The notes: a model not told the origin generated them from the sequence alone. A stretch of DNA of 64,000 bases from CAYPAV01 sp964408805 (GCA_964408805.1 CAYPAV010000015.1:53922-117921); one strand, 5' to 3'; shown: positions 18,346 to 27,743, numbered from the stretch's first letter. A program made the numbers and translations.

Positions 18346-19215
18346 TTATTCCGCCAGGGTCGGTCCCGATCCTTGCACACGCGTCTGACGGATACAGCGG
18401 CGGAAGCGGTCGGCGTCATAGCCGGTACCCCGATGCAGCGTGCTCCGATTGTCCCAGATCACCAGATCGCCTACTTGCCACTTGTGTGCATAGACATGCG
18501 AATCCTCGACGGCCCGTTCCAACAAATCGTCCAGCAACTCGCGGCTGTCCGCCTCCGACCATCCGGCGATCGCCTTGGCGTGCGAACCGACGAAGTAGTT
18601 CTTCTCGCCGGTCGCGGGATTGGCGCGCACGAGTTTCTGCTCGATCGGAGGGAGCGAGGCGGCGTGCGACGGGGTCACCGCGTCGGGGCCGACTTTCGAG
18701 CGCGAGAAGACATAGTCGTGGATCACCACAAGAGGATCGATCCGTTCCTTCATGTCATCCGGAAGCCGGTCATAGGCGCTCCGGGCGCTCACGAATTCGG
18801 TGTTGCCGCCTTCGTCCGGCACTTCATGGGCACACATGATCGAGGCGGTGGACGGCACCGCGCGGAAGGAGGAATCGGAATGCCATAGATTGTTGCCGGT
18901 CTGGAAGATCGTCCGCTTGTGGTCGTTGCCGAGCGCGCTGCCGTCGTCCTGGACGTTGCCGATCGTCCCGAAAAATTCGATCACGCCTTCCTGGCCCAGT
19001 TTGACGTGATTTGGCTCGGGCTCGCCGAAGATCTTGGTGAGCTGCAGCTGGCGATCGTCGTCGAAGGGTTGGTCCGGAAAGTAAAGGAAAGCATATTCAT
19101 CGAAAGCTGCGCGGATTTCCGCCGCCGCCTCTTCGGAAAGCGGGAAATCGAGCTTGGCGCCGGCGATGTGTGCGCCGAATTCCGGATGCAGGGGTTCGAT
19201 GTTCAAATGTGCCAC
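18346..19215 (-). CDS. TauD/TfdA-family Fe(II)/2-oxoglutarate dioxygenase (1 of 3)
   Basis: About 289 residues from a GTG start at 19215, chosen because GGAG lies nine bases before it and the family alignment starts with LNIEPLHPEFGAHIAG. The facial triad is visible: LWHSDSSF provides His and Asp, and STLHRGTGYD provides the distal His, followed by the Arg that binds 2-oxoglutarate (FRRCIRQTRV). It should hydroxylate a substrate with loss of CO2 and succinate formation. The LWHSDSSF form and total length resemble alpha-ketoglutarate-dependent 2,4-D/taurine dioxygenases. It follows the enoyl-CoA hydratase at 19295 on the same strand and faces the creatininase gene. The substrate is unknown. 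Confidence 0.9.
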   Translation of the reverse strand: MAHLNIEPLHPEFGAHIAGAKLDFPLSEEAAAEIRAAFDEYAFLYFPDQPFDDDRQLQLTKIFGEPEPNHVKLGQEGVIEFFGTIGNVQDDGSALGNDHKRTIFQTGNNLWHSDSSFRAVPSTASIMCAHEVPDEGGNTEFVSARSAYDRLPDDMKERIDPLVVIHDYVFSRSKVGPDAVTPSHAASLPPIEQKLVRANPATGEKNYFVGSHAKAIAGWSEADSRELLDDLLERAVEDSHVYAHKWQVGDLVIWDNRSTLHRGTGYDADRFRRCIRQTRVQGSGPTLAE

Positions 19216-19294
19216 GATCTCGATCTCCGACAATTGCCATTCAATCCGACTTAAACACCACCTTGCCAACACGCCAAGCGGTCACGATGACGCA

Positions 19295-20113
19295 TTAGTC
19301 CCCGCGGAATCTCGGCACGCGTTTCTCGATGAAGGCGCGGACGGCTTCCTTGTGATCGGCGCTTCCCGCGCTCTCGACCAGACGGTCGGCCTCGCGATCG
19401 AGCGAGGAGAGGAAATCCGTCGTCAGGGCGTCGTCGAGATTGGCTTTCATGTTCGCGAGCGCCAGCCGCGGGCCGGCGGCGAGTGATTTCGCCAGATCGA
19501 AAGCCGCCTCTCCCAGAGAATCATCCGGGACCACGCGATTGACCAGACCGATCTCGGCGCAGCGGGCGGCATTTACCCGCTCCGCCGTGAACATCAGCTC
19601 CCGCGCCCGGGCGGTGCCGACCAGGCGGGTCAGAAGCCAGGAGATGCCGTAGTCGCCGCTGAGGCCGACACGGGCATAGCCGGTGCTGATGAAAGCGGAT
19701 TCCGCGGCGATCCGAATATCGCAGGCTAATGCGATCGCCAGGCCGGCGCCCGCCGCCGGCCCCGGAAGGGCGGCAATGGTGGGTTTGTTCAGGCCAACGA
19801 GTACGCCGGTCAGGGTTCGCTGGCGTTGGCGGAGGTCCCGGATACGTTCGTCGGTCGACATCGGCGGCTTCGGCGTATTGCCGGCCATGCCCTTGACGTC
19901 GCCGCCGGCGCAAAAGGCGGTGCCGGCGCCGGTGATTAGAAGGGCACCGATTTCGGGGTCGTCGCCTTGCGCCCGGATCATCCGGCGGAGTGCCGGCGTC
20001 AGCGTGTCGGAGAGCGCGTTTCGCGCCTCCGGCCGGTTCAAGGTCAGGACCGCGACGCCGTCCCGGATCGAACACAGAAGCTGGTCGGTTCCAGTGTCGA
20101 CCTCTATACCCAT
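19295..20113 (-). CDS. enoyl-CoA hydratase/isomerase family protein
   Basis: 272 residues, crotonase superfamily. Motifs are VAVLTLNRPEARNALSDTL, AFCAGGDVKGMAGNTPKPP, and the oxyanion/active-site segments PGPAAGAGLAIALACDIRIA and ARVGLSGDYGISWLLTRLVG. The start at 20113 is separated from the glutathione-transferase stop by one base, so the two are surely co-transcribed. It is more like the gene at 13781-14578 than like the short hydratases next to the mini-genes. It lies between two TauD genes and a GST, which suggests a pathway with oxidative, thiol-conjugating and CoA steps, but the order of steps is not evident. Confidence 0.91.
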   Translation of the reverse strand: MGIEVDTGTDQLLCSIRDGVAVLTLNRPEARNALSDTLTPALRRMIRAQGDDPEIGALLITGAGTAFCAGGDVKGMAGNTPKPPMSTDERIRDLRQRQRTLTGVLVGLNKPTIAALPGPAAGAGLAIALACDIRIAAESAFISTGYARVGLSGDYGISWLLTRLVGTARARELMFTAERVNAARCAEIGLVNRVVPDDSLGEAAFDLAKSLAAGPRLALANMKANLDDALTTDFLSSLDREADRLVESAGSADHKEAVRAFIEKRVPRFRGD

Positions 20114-20114
20114 C

Positions 20115-20726
20115 CTAACGCGCGGTATCGGTGAAGCTCGGTCGCTGGCCGACCCGTTCGAAATATTCGGAGAGGGCGCTGCTGTTCTCCAGTGCCTCCT
20201 TCGCTTCCGGATAATTGTTGCCGGCGGCGAGGATCGGCATCAAGAAGCAGTCCGCCATCGAGAAATCCGAGGTGCCGAAATATCCGCCCGCGACGGCTGT
20301 CTCCAATTTTCCGAACATGCTCGGAAACCGTTTGATCGCCTTGTCGATCTTGGTGCGAACGACGTTGCCGTCGTCATCCTTGTGGAAGGCGTATTCGACG
20401 ACGTAGTTCCGCATGATGAGTTGATCGACTCCGGCTGCCGCCATCGATACCCACTGATTCACCGGGCCGGCCGCGCGCGGGTCGGTCGGCACCAAGGCGG
20501 GACCGTCGAAATTGGTGTCGATATAGCGGGCGATCGCTTGCGATTCGGCGAGCACGAGACCGTCGTGGCGCATCACCGGAATCTGGCCCATCGGATTGAT
20601 CGCCTTGACCTCATCGGAATGCGGCATGGCGGGGTTGAGTTCGTATTCCACCCCCTTCTCATGCGCTACCATGCGGACACTCCGCACGAAGTTCGAACGG
20701 GGAAAACCGATGATTTCCAGTGTCAT
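20115..20726 (-). CDS. glutathione S-transferase family protein
   Basis: 203 residues with the usual two-domain layout. The thioredoxin-like N-terminal domain starts LEIIGFPRSNFVRSVRM, where the Ser of RSN is a candidate for activating glutathione, and includes NPMGQIPVMRHDGLVLAES, with the cis-Pro and the Glu-Ser pair that hold glutathione. The all-helical C-terminal domain ends with YFGTSDFSMADCFLMPIL, the N-capping box motif. It could conjugate or isomerise a catabolic intermediate in the manner of maleylacetoacetate isomerase. It is directly coupled to the downstream hydratase and lies 32 bases after the second TauD gene. Confidence 0.9.
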   Translation of the reverse strand: MTLEIIGFPRSNFVRSVRMVAHEKGVEYELNPAMPHSDEVKAINPMGQIPVMRHDGLVLAESQAIARYIDTNFDGPALVPTDPRAAGPVNQWVSMAAAGVDQLIMRNYVVEYAFHKDDDGNVVRTKIDKAIKRFPSMFGKLETAVAGGYFGTSDFSMADCFLMPILAAGNNYPEAKEALENSSALSEYFERVGQRPSFTDTAR

Positions 20727-20758
20727 TGCATTCCTCCAGGTATGAATCGTTGTTGGCC

Positions 20759-21646
20759 CTAGGCCGCCTGTTCAACAGTCTGCCGCTCGCCGGCCACGGT
20801 GGTCCGGCGCATGTCCCGAACCTCGACCGTGTCCTTGAAGGGGCGAGCGCGGTGCATGGTCTGGCCATTGTCCCACATCACCAAATCATATGGCTTCCAT
20901 TCATGGGCGTAGATCATCTCCCGCCGGGTCGCCGCCTCGCCGAGATCGCGGAGCAGGGCGCGTGCCTCGGGGACCGGCCAGCCGACGATGCCGCCCGCAT
21001 GTGACGATAGATACAAAGACTTCCGTCCGGTCACCGGATGGGTTCGCACGAGTCGCTGCAGTACCGGCTTGAAATTAGCGCGTTCCTCGTCGGTGAGTTC
21101 GGTGAAGCCGAGCGTGCCTCGCGAGTTGATCAACGAGTGCTCGCAAATCAGATCCTCGAGGTCGGCCTTGGTCTTGTCGTCGAGCGCGTCGTAGGCCGCG
21201 CGCATGTCGACGAATTCGGTGTTTGCCCCCTTCTTCGGCACAATGCGCCCAGAAAGCAGCGAGTATTTCGCCGGCGTCGCCTTGAACGAACTGTCGGAAT
21301 GCCAGAGCTGATTGCCGAGATTGAACATACGTTCCCTGGAGTCGCGCCCGAGAAGATTGTTGTCTTTGTCGAGGTTGGAGATATCCGCGATTTCCGGACC
21401 AAGGCGCCGATCCTCGAGCTTCACGATGTTGCTCTTCAGGCCCGGTCGCTCGAGTTCGCCGAAATTTCGGCTGAAGGCCGCTTGCTGCTCGTCGTCGATA
21501 TCCTGGTTGTGAAAGACCAGGACGGCATACTGATCCATCCCCGCTTCGATGGCGGCGAGATCTTCGGTGCCCAGCGGTTGCCGCAAATCGACTCCGGACA
21601 CCTCGCCGACGAAGATCGGATGAATTTGGCGAATGCTGACGGTCAT
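20759..21646 (-). CDS. TauD/TfdA-family Fe(II)/2-oxoglutarate dioxygenase (2 of 3)
   Basis: 295 residues from ATG 21646, with GGAGAA seven bases upstream; an earlier in-frame start would give residues without family similarity. The sequence starts TVSIRQIHPIFVGEVSGVDL, the typical beginning for this family. The iron triad is QLWHSDSSFK for His and Asp and QTMHRARPF for the distal His; VRDMRRTTV supplies the 2-oxoglutarate Arg. It is similar to the protein at 18346-19215 across its length, so they are likely paralogues with different substrates. It is the first gene of the minus-strand set dioxygenase-GST-hydratase-dioxygenase and is divergent from the TPP enzyme gene. Confidence 0.92.
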   Translation of the reverse strand: MTVSIRQIHPIFVGEVSGVDLRQPLGTEDLAAIEAGMDQYAVLVFHNQDIDDEQQAAFSRNFGELERPGLKSNIVKLEDRRLGPEIADISNLDKDNNLLGRDSRERMFNLGNQLWHSDSSFKATPAKYSLLSGRIVPKKGANTEFVDMRAAYDALDDKTKADLEDLICEHSLINSRGTLGFTELTDEERANFKPVLQRLVRTHPVTGRKSLYLSSHAGGIVGWPVPEARALLRDLGEAATRREMIYAHEWKPYDLVMWDNGQTMHRARPFKDTVEVRDMRRTTVAGERQTVEQAA

Positions 21647-21949
21647 GGGTATTCTCCATCGATTATCGGGTGTTGTCTCTTCATGTCCCAACCCCCTTCC
21701 GCCTCGCATACGGCGACGCGTCTTCATAAGATATTGTCGGGCGCCGCGAAGAGCCAAGATGTGTCGTTCTCCGATTTCGTCGCCGAAACCGGCCCAAGCT
21801 GGACGCCTGCGGACGGAGATATATATTAACCGATTGATAAAAGGGGGGAAATCGGGATTAAAGCGCCAAGCCGACCGGTTTGGCATGGGCGCAGATCAGC
21901 TCCCCTCATATCCCGTCGACCCGAATTTCAAGGCTGGAGGGCCTGCATC
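21647..21949. promoter_or_regulatory. 303-base divergent intergenic region
   Basis: This stretch separates the second TauD gene (minus) from the TPP-enzyme gene (plus) and must hold both promoters. A conspicuous A/T-rich segment lies around 21818-21843, followed by a GGGGGG run. I see no convincing operator palindrome, RNA structure or missed gene. A GGAGG ribosome-binding site for the downstream gene is present at about 21935-21940. Confidence 0.35.
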
Positions 21950-23608
21950 ATGACCAAGACCGCCGCGCAAGTGATCGCCGCCACGTTGGACGCCCACGGC
22001 GTCGATGTCGCCTATTGCGTTCCCGGCGAAAGTTTCCTGCCGCTGACCGATGCCTTTATCGATCATCCCAACCTCAAATTGGTGGTCTGCCGCCACGAGA
22101 GCGGCGCCGGCTTCATGGCGGTGGCGCATGCACGGCTTCGGAACGAACCGGGTGTGTGCATCATCAGTCGGGGGCCCGGTGCCATGAACGCCTCCATCGC
22201 CCTCCATGTCGCCTATCACGATGCGGAACCGGTGGTCTTTCTGGTCGGCCAGGCCGATCGCGACGAGCTGGGGCGGATGACGCTCCAGGAAATGAACTAC
22301 GCCAAGACCTATTCCGACACCGCAAAGATGGTGATCGAGGTGATCGACCAGGCCCGTGCCGCAGAAGCGGTGGCCCGCGCCTTCCATGTCGCTCAGTCCG
22401 GGACACCGGGGCCGGTCGTCGTGGTCCTGCCCGAAGACCTGCTCTACGGGGAATGCGAGGCAGAGGTTCTGGGACCGCGGAAAAAAGCGGTGACGGCGCC
22501 CACGCCTGATGACGCGGCCGAAGCCCTTGAGATGCTGCGGAATGCCGAGCGTCCGCTCGTCATTGCTGGCGGGCGGCTTCACGGTGCGGCGGCATTGTCG
22601 GATTTCACCGCCTTTGCCGAGGCGTTCCAGCTTCCGGTCGCGGTCTCGCAGCGCCGCTTCCATGTCTTCGACAGCCGTCATCCCAACGCCGCCGGCCGGC
22701 TGGCGAACCGTGCCCCGGCGGAGCTTTTGTCGGCGATGAAGGAAAGCGATCTCCTGCTTGTCCTCGGCGAGCGGATCGGCCCCTCCATGAGCCAGGGGTT
22801 TTCCTTCCCAAGGGCGCCGAAGCCCGAACAACCGATGATCCACGTTTGGCCCGACCCGATCGAGGTCGGCCGTATTTTCGAGCCGACGCTCGGCCTTGGC
22901 TGCGATCCGCACGAGTTCATCAAGGCGATGATGGCGGCGGGTCCCGACGAGCTCCCGGCCGGCCGCCGGACCTGGGTGGAGCGCTTGAACCAGGTCCATC
23001 GCCAAGTCATGGATTGGACCCCGGTCTCGGCCAATGACGGGGTCGTTTTCGGGCATGTGACCCAGGCGATCGACAAGCATCTGGCGGCGGATGCCGTGGT
23101 GACCACCGACGCCGGAAACTTCTCGAGCTGGCCGGCGCGGTTCCTGAACATGGGCCAGGACAATCTCTTCATCGGTGCGACCGTCGGCGCCATGGGGCCA
23201 GGGGTACCCTCGGGTGTCGCGGCCGGCCTCTCCAGCCCCGGCCGCCAGATCGTCGTCTTCGTCGGCGACGGCGGCGCCATGATGACCGGCAACGAGCTTG
23301 CGACTGCGATCCATTACGGCGTGCCGCTCAAGATCTTCGTCGCCAACAATTCGGCCTATGGGACGATCCGCATGCACCAGGCGAAGGCCTTTCCCGGCCG
23401 CGTCACCTCGACCGAGCTCACCAATCCCGATTTCGCCGCCTGGGGCGAGTCTTTCGGCGCCAAGGGATATCGTATCGATACCGAGGGCGAGGTCGAGCAG
23501 GTGGTGGCCGATGCCATGGCCCATGACGGCGCCGCGGTGATCGATACCCGGATCAGCCTGAACCACATCTCCCCCGCCGCCCGGATCGACGAGATCGAGG
23601 CGAGGTGA
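21950..23608 (+). CDS. thiamine-pyrophosphate-dependent enzyme, acetolactate-synthase-like
   Basis: 552 residues with the three-domain layout of the ALS/pyruvate-decarboxylase family. The N-terminal PYR domain holds VVCRHESGAGFMA, whose Glu activates the cofactor, and SRGPGAMNASIALHVAYHD. The C-terminal PP domain shows the TPP/Mg motif starting GDGGAMMTGNELA and ending with the Asn pair in VANNSAYGTI. It should cleave or form a C-C bond next to a carbonyl. No small regulatory subunit follows, so branched-chain biosynthesis is unlikely. The next gene encodes an MFS transporter 28 bases later. Benzaldehyde-lyase, oxalyl-CoA decarboxylase or glyoxylate carboligase-type reactions are alternatives. 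Confidence 0.9.
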   Translation: MTKTAAQVIAATLDAHGVDVAYCVPGESFLPLTDAFIDHPNLKLVVCRHESGAGFMAVAHARLRNEPGVCIISRGPGAMNASIALHVAYHDAEPVVFLVGQADRDELGRMTLQEMNYAKTYSDTAKMVIEVIDQARAAEAVARAFHVAQSGTPGPVVVVLPEDLLYGECEAEVLGPRKKAVTAPTPDDAAEALEMLRNAERPLVIAGGRLHGAAALSDFTAFAEAFQLPVAVSQRRFHVFDSRHPNAAGRLANRAPAELLSAMKESDLLLVLGERIGPSMSQGFSFPRAPKPEQPMIHVWPDPIEVGRIFEPTLGLGCDPHEFIKAMMAAGPDELPAGRRTWVERLNQVHRQVMDWTPVSANDGVVFGHVTQAIDKHLAADAVVTTDAGNFSSWPARFLNMGQDNLFIGATVGAMGPGVPSGVAAGLSSPGRQIVVFVGDGGAMMTGNELATAIHYGVPLKIFVANNSAYGTIRMHQAKAFPGRVTSTELTNPDFAAWGESFGAKGYRIDTEGEVEQVVADAMAHDGAAVIDTRISLNHISPAARIDEIEAR

Positions 23609-23636
23609 TCCGCGGCGCGGATCGCGAGGGCGAGGG

Positions 23637-24857
23637 ATGAGTGTCACTGGCAAAACCTCGGCGCTCGCGCCGTTCTCGGTGCGAAGCTTCCGGTTCCAGT
23701 GGCCGGCCGACCTTCTGACTTCCTGGGCCTTCGAGATGGAGACCCTGATCCTCGGCTGGTACGTGCTGGTCGAGACGAATTCGGTGGTCTGGCTGACCGC
23801 ATTCGGCTCGCTTCAATTCATCGGAACACTCGTCTCGCCGTTGTTCGGCGTGGTCGGCGACCGGCTCGGGCGGCGGGTCGTCCTCTGTAGCATGCGAGCC
23901 TTCTATCTTATTTTGGCCGTTAGTCTGATGGCGCTCGGATTGGCCGATTTGTTGACGCCCTACCATGTCTTTGCCATCGCCTTTTGCACCGGAATGGTCC
24001 GGCCGTCGGATCTGGTGATGCGGAACTCCCTGATCGGCGACACGATGCCGGCCGAGCGGTTGACCAACGCGATCAGCCTCGCGCGGACGACCCAGGATTC
24101 GGCCCGGATTGCGGGGGCTCTCGCGGGCGCGGCCTTGTTCTCGGTTCTCGGCATCGGCCCCGCCTATATCTTCGTTGCCGGTTTCTATGGGTTGAGCTTT
24201 TTCCTGACCTTCGGGGTGGCGCGCGGCCGGCCCGGCTCGGCGGACCCGGCGGCGAGTTCGCGCTGGCGGGATTTGCGGGACGGTCTGCTCTACGTTTGGA
24301 ATACGCCGAAGGTGCTGGGGCTGATGTGGCTCGCCTTTCTCGTCAACATGACCGCCTATCCGGTGACCACCGGCTTGATGCCCTACGTCGCGAGAGAGGT
24401 TTACCATCTCGACGAGACGGGCCTTGGACGACTGGTCGCCACCTATGCCGCGGGCGGCTTGGTGGGCTCGCTGGTGATGGCGCTGACCGGCGGCCCCCGG
24501 CACACCGCGAGGTTCATGCTGATCCATATCGGTCTTTGGTATCTCGCCGTGACGGTGTTTGCGCGGTTCGACAGCGAGAGTGTGGGGCTGCCACTCCTGT
24601 TCCTGATCGGGCTTATCCAAGGAGTGGCGATGATCGCGATGTCGGCGACCCTTCTCGGCACCGTCGCCGAGGCGTTTCGCGCCCGAGTAATGGGAGTGCG
24701 GATGCTCGCGGTCTACGGCCTGCCGATCGGGCTCCTCTGCGCCGGTTTTCTAATCGACCGATTCGACTATCCGAGCGCGATCGCCATCTTTGCCGCGGTT
24801 GGGCTCCTCTTCACCTTGTTGATCGCCGTCCGATGGCGGGAGTCGCTCTGGGAATGA
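23637..24857 (+). CDS. MFS transporter (EntS/MFS_3-like)
   Basis: 406 residues with about twelve hydrophobic segments. The signature loop between helices 2 and 3 reads GVVGDRLGRRVVLCSM, a good match to the MFS motif A. The acidic start SVRSFRFQWPADLLTSWAFEMETL and overall order resemble MFS-3 exporters of the enterobactin/macrolide efflux type. It lies 28 bases after the TPP enzyme on the same strand, so it may export or import a compound made or used by that enzyme. Its stop is 15 bases from the convergent end of the CpaB-tail gene. Transport direction and substrate are unknown. Confidence 0.9.
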   Translation: MSVTGKTSALAPFSVRSFRFQWPADLLTSWAFEMETLILGWYVLVETNSVVWLTAFGSLQFIGTLVSPLFGVVGDRLGRRVVLCSMRAFYLILAVSLMALGLADLLTPYHVFAIAFCTGMVRPSDLVMRNSLIGDTMPAERLTNAISLARTTQDSARIAGALAGAALFSVLGIGPAYIFVAGFYGLSFFLTFGVARGRPGSADPAASSRWRDLRDGLLYVWNTPKVLGLMWLAFLVNMTAYPVTTGLMPYVAREVYHLDETGLGRLVATYAAGGLVGSLVMALTGGPRHTARFMLIHIGLWYLAVTVFARFDSESVGLPLLFLIGLIQGVAMIAMSATLLGTVAEAFRARVMGVRMLAVYGLPIGLLCAGFLIDRFDYPSAIAIFAAVGLLFTLLIAVRWRESLWE

Positions 24858-24872
24858 GACGAGGCGGCGGCG

Positions 24873-26423
24873 TCAGTTGCCGGTCTTGGCGAAATTCTTT
24901 TCCAGGGTGGCGACGATCTCGTAGGTGAGGACTTCATCGATGCCGAGCGCGCTCAGCTTCGCCAGTGCCTCCTGGCTTCGGTGGTCCTTTACCAGTCTTT
25001 CAATCTCCGCCCGCACTTTTGGGTCGAGCGCTTCATATTGCCGCTTGGCCTCGGCGGCTTCTCGCGTCTGTCGTTCGATCCGCCCGCGGATCGTCTCTGT
25101 GTCGCGATCGTCGAGACAGGGCGTGACCAGCGCCCAGCGTGATCCGTCCCTTGCCACCGGAATCGTCCGCTCCACGGGTCGCCGGTTGGGCAGGTAATAC
25201 GACAGCACCGCAACCTCGGTCGCCGTCACGGTGTAGGAACCGAATTCAATGAAATTCGGCCGATCGTTCTTCGCGATCGCACGAATTCCAAGGAAATAGC
25301 GATCCGGCAAGGCGCTCGGCCGGATATCTCGAAAGACATGGTCGCGGATGTCCGGTGACAGGCGTTCGGCGCAGGCGCGCGCCTTTGGATGTAACAGGGC
25401 GTGGAATGCCTCGATCGATTTGCCGCCGATAGCCGCGCCATAGGCCTGGTGCAGTCGGCCGACATCCTCGGTTGCCGGCAGGAAATTCGGCCGACGTTTC
25501 GGTTTCGCGCCACCGGCGGCCTTCAGTGCCTTGGCGATGGATTTCACCGCCACCATCGCGGTGGCGGTGTCTGTTTTGGCCGCGGATTCGATAACGGCCG
25601 CGGCATCGAAAATGTCGTCGTCGCCGATCAGTTCCTCGACCCGCGCGCGGCTTTTCGCGGCCAATTCTGCGACAATTTTCGCTGCCTTCTGGCGTTGCAC
25701 GGCGCCGGCCTTCATTTCCCGGTTCATGAGCGCGAGTATTTTCTTCGACGGGCAGAGTTGGACCAGCGACCAGGTTCCCTTCTCAAGACGCAACCATCTG
25801 GTCGTCGAAAAGCCCATGCTTGTCTTGGAGCCGCCCTGCTTCGTCGTACGGTCGATCGTGGCATTGGCGACATGGGTCGGCGCGATCGAAAATTTGGCGC
25901 CCTCCTGCGTCGGCGTCGTTTTCGTCGCGGGGTCGTTGGAGAATTGAACGGTCGCCGTGTCGACCGGGATCGCGCTCAGCTTGTCCATGAACCCCCGGTA
26001 CATCGCGAAGGCGGCCTTGTTCTCCTTGGTTTCGCATGTGCGCCAGGCCGGGTGGCGAAGCCCATCCAATGTCGCCAAATCCTCCGCCTTCGCGGCCGCG
26101 AGCGCCTTGCCGAGAAGTGTCCGGAGTTCGGCCTGACCGGCGGCCGGTGCGTTGCCGGGAAGCGGACTGATCACAACCGTGATCTTCTCGTCGACGGATT
26201 TTGGTGCCGCCTTGTTGAGACGCTTGCCTTCGCGGGTCAGCCAGTTTCGCCGGCCGAATTCGAAGAGTTCGCGTTCGGTGGGGCAGACACGGACGAGCCA
26301 CCAGCGATCATCCTCGCGCCGGACCCACCGGCGGGCCCCCATCGATTGCCGGGCCGCGTCCTTCGACCTGAACCGCGCCGTATGCGTCGGCACCACCGAG
26401 GGGTAGAGGAATTCCATATCCAA
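24873..26423 (-). pseudogene. detached C-terminal part of a CpaB fusion: unknown domain, triplicated
   Basis: The frame is the same as that of cpaB and is open all the way back to the TGA at 26547-26549. Between that TGA and 26423 there is no ATG, GTG or TTG, so independent translation could start only at TTG 26423 or ATG 26417, in the middle of a repeat. The protein contains a roughly 150-residue unit repeated three times. Shared landmarks are an HP-x-x-(K/R)-x-C stretch, a central beta-rich part, and a W-x-LV-x-x-C motif: RWWLVRVCP, TWSLVQLCP, RWALVTPCL. The first repeat starts inside the cpaB end and is cut by the TGA. I do not recognise the domain. Either a nonsense mutation, a sequencing error or programmed readthrough explains this. 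Confidence 0.7.
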
Positions 26424-26546
26424 GGTGTAATCCCGGGTCGTATAGGCGGTGGCCTCGGCGACGAAATCGCCATCCGGCCCGAACAGGGCCTCGCCGCGGC
26501 GCAGCTTTTCGAAATAGGGTCGCGTCTTCTCGTTCAGGCAGGCTTT

Positions 26547-27743
26547 TCAGGACGGGTGCGAGAACGGATCGAGCGGGGCCGGACCGCCGGCGGCGATGGC
26601 GCTCGCGACCTTAGCGAAGAAGGTCTGCAGACTGGCCGGACTCGTCGGGCCGTCGGGCTTTTCGGCGCGCCCCGCTGGCGCGGCACTGGCCACGGGCGGC
26701 TTCGGCGTTGGCTTCGGTTCCGGCGTCGTCTTCGGATCGGTCCCGGGAGAGGCCTTGGCAAAGGTTTGCTTGCTCGCCTTGCCGCCCCGGTAGACCGAGA
26801 CGCTGGATCCCGATGGCGGCGGCGGATTTTTCGAACGCCGAGCGGCGCGTCGGCCGGCTCGATCCTTTTGCCGTTGCGCGCGGGTTTTCTTGCCGGTGCC
26901 CTTCGCCCCGTTCTTCTTGTCTTGGTCGGCCGCCGAAACGATCGCCCGGAGCGTCGGGCTGATCGCTAGGTCACCGGTAAATCCGCGCGCGCCGTCGCCT
27001 TTTGGATCTTTCTCCAAGCTGCGGAGCGCCAGGCTTATCTGCCCCATCAACCGCGCCACCGCGAGACGTTCGACCTGTTTCGGAGTGAGTTCGAGCGTGA
27101 CCGTCTTCACGATCTTCGCGTCTTCCTCGCCCCCGGCCGTGTCCTGATCGATCGCCATGACGCGGACACCGCGCAGCACTGTCTCCGCGCTATAACGGAG
27201 CGGTCCAGTCGTCTTGTCTTGCGCCTTTTTGGCTTTCTTAATCCCGCGCGTCACATTCTTGATGTCGAAGGTGAGGAGGATATCGACCCGATCGCCGGGC
27301 GAGACGAATCCTCCCGCCCCCCGTATGGCGTCCACCGAGACCGCAACCGCACGCATGCCCTCGGCAAGGGATCCCGCCATGAATTTTGCCGCGTCGCGGC
27401 GAAAGATCATCTTTTCGGTCAGCGGCGTTCCCTTCATCACGGCGCGGCGCGCATAATTTCCCAGGAATTTCTTCTCGATCGCTTCGTCGCGACGTTCGGC
27501 GGATTGATATTCGTCCTCCACCGCATCCTCGGGCCAGGGCTGCCAATGGAGTGAGTCGCTGGAGATCTTCGTGCCTGGCGGCAGGTGCTTTTTTGCGACC
27601 AGGACGAGCGTTTCCGGCTCTTCATGCTGCGCCGCCGGCTCGTGAACGTCCGCCTGGCGCTCCAGATAGTGCTTCACGAGCATAATCGTGCCGCTGCCCG
27701 CAACGAGCACCAACACGATCAAGCCGATCATCAAAAGCCGCAT
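26547..27743 (-). CDS. cpaB: CpaB-like Flp pilus assembly protein with C-terminal extension, ending at an in-frame TGA
   Basis: 398 residues from ATG 27743. The N terminus is a membrane anchor (RLLMIGLIVLVLVAGSGTIM). It is followed by a SAF-type domain, VLVAKKHLPPGTKISSDSLH, and the CpaB/RcpC core with MRAVAVSVDAIRGAGGFVSP and DRVDILLTF, then VTLELTPKQVERLAVARLMG near residue 215. CpaB works in the periplasm in Flp/Tad pilus assembly. Here the CpaB part ends near residue 270; a Lys/Arg-rich and then a Pro-rich linker lead to SLQTFFAKVASAIAAGG, which is the beginning of the repeat continued downstream. No other cpa/tad gene lies within 20 kb on either side, so this is an orphan. Confidence 0.82.
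   Translation of the reverse strand: MRLLMIGLIVLVLVAGSGTIMLVKHYLERQADVHEPAAQHEEPETLVLVAKKHLPPGTKISSDSLHWQPWPEDAVEDEYQSAERRDEAIEKKFLGNYARRAVMKGTPLTEKMIFRRDAAKFMAGSLAEGMRAVAVSVDAIRGAGGFVSPGDRVDILLTFDIKNVTRGIKKAKKAQDKTTGPLRYSAETVLRGVRVMAIDQDTAGGEEDAKIVKTVTLELTPKQVERLAVARLMGQISLALRSLEKDPKGDGARGFTGDLAISPTLRAIVSAADQDKKNGAKGTGKKTRAQRQKDRAGRRAARRSKNPPPPSGSSVSVYRGGKASKQTFAKASPGTDPKTTPEPKPTPKPPVASAAPAGRAEKPDGPTSPASLQTFFAKVASAIAAGGPAPLDPFSHPS

Noticed and set aside
21950..23608. Biosynthetic acetolactate synthase (ilvB)
   Set aside because: There is no ilvN-type small subunit and the neighbours are a transporter and catabolic genes; the specific enzyme is left open.
26547..26549. Selenocysteine at the TGA in the CpaB fusion
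   Set aside because: Aligned repeats have Trp or Ala at this position, not Cys, and no clear SECIS-like hairpin directly after the codon was seen; nonsense mutation or error is simpler.
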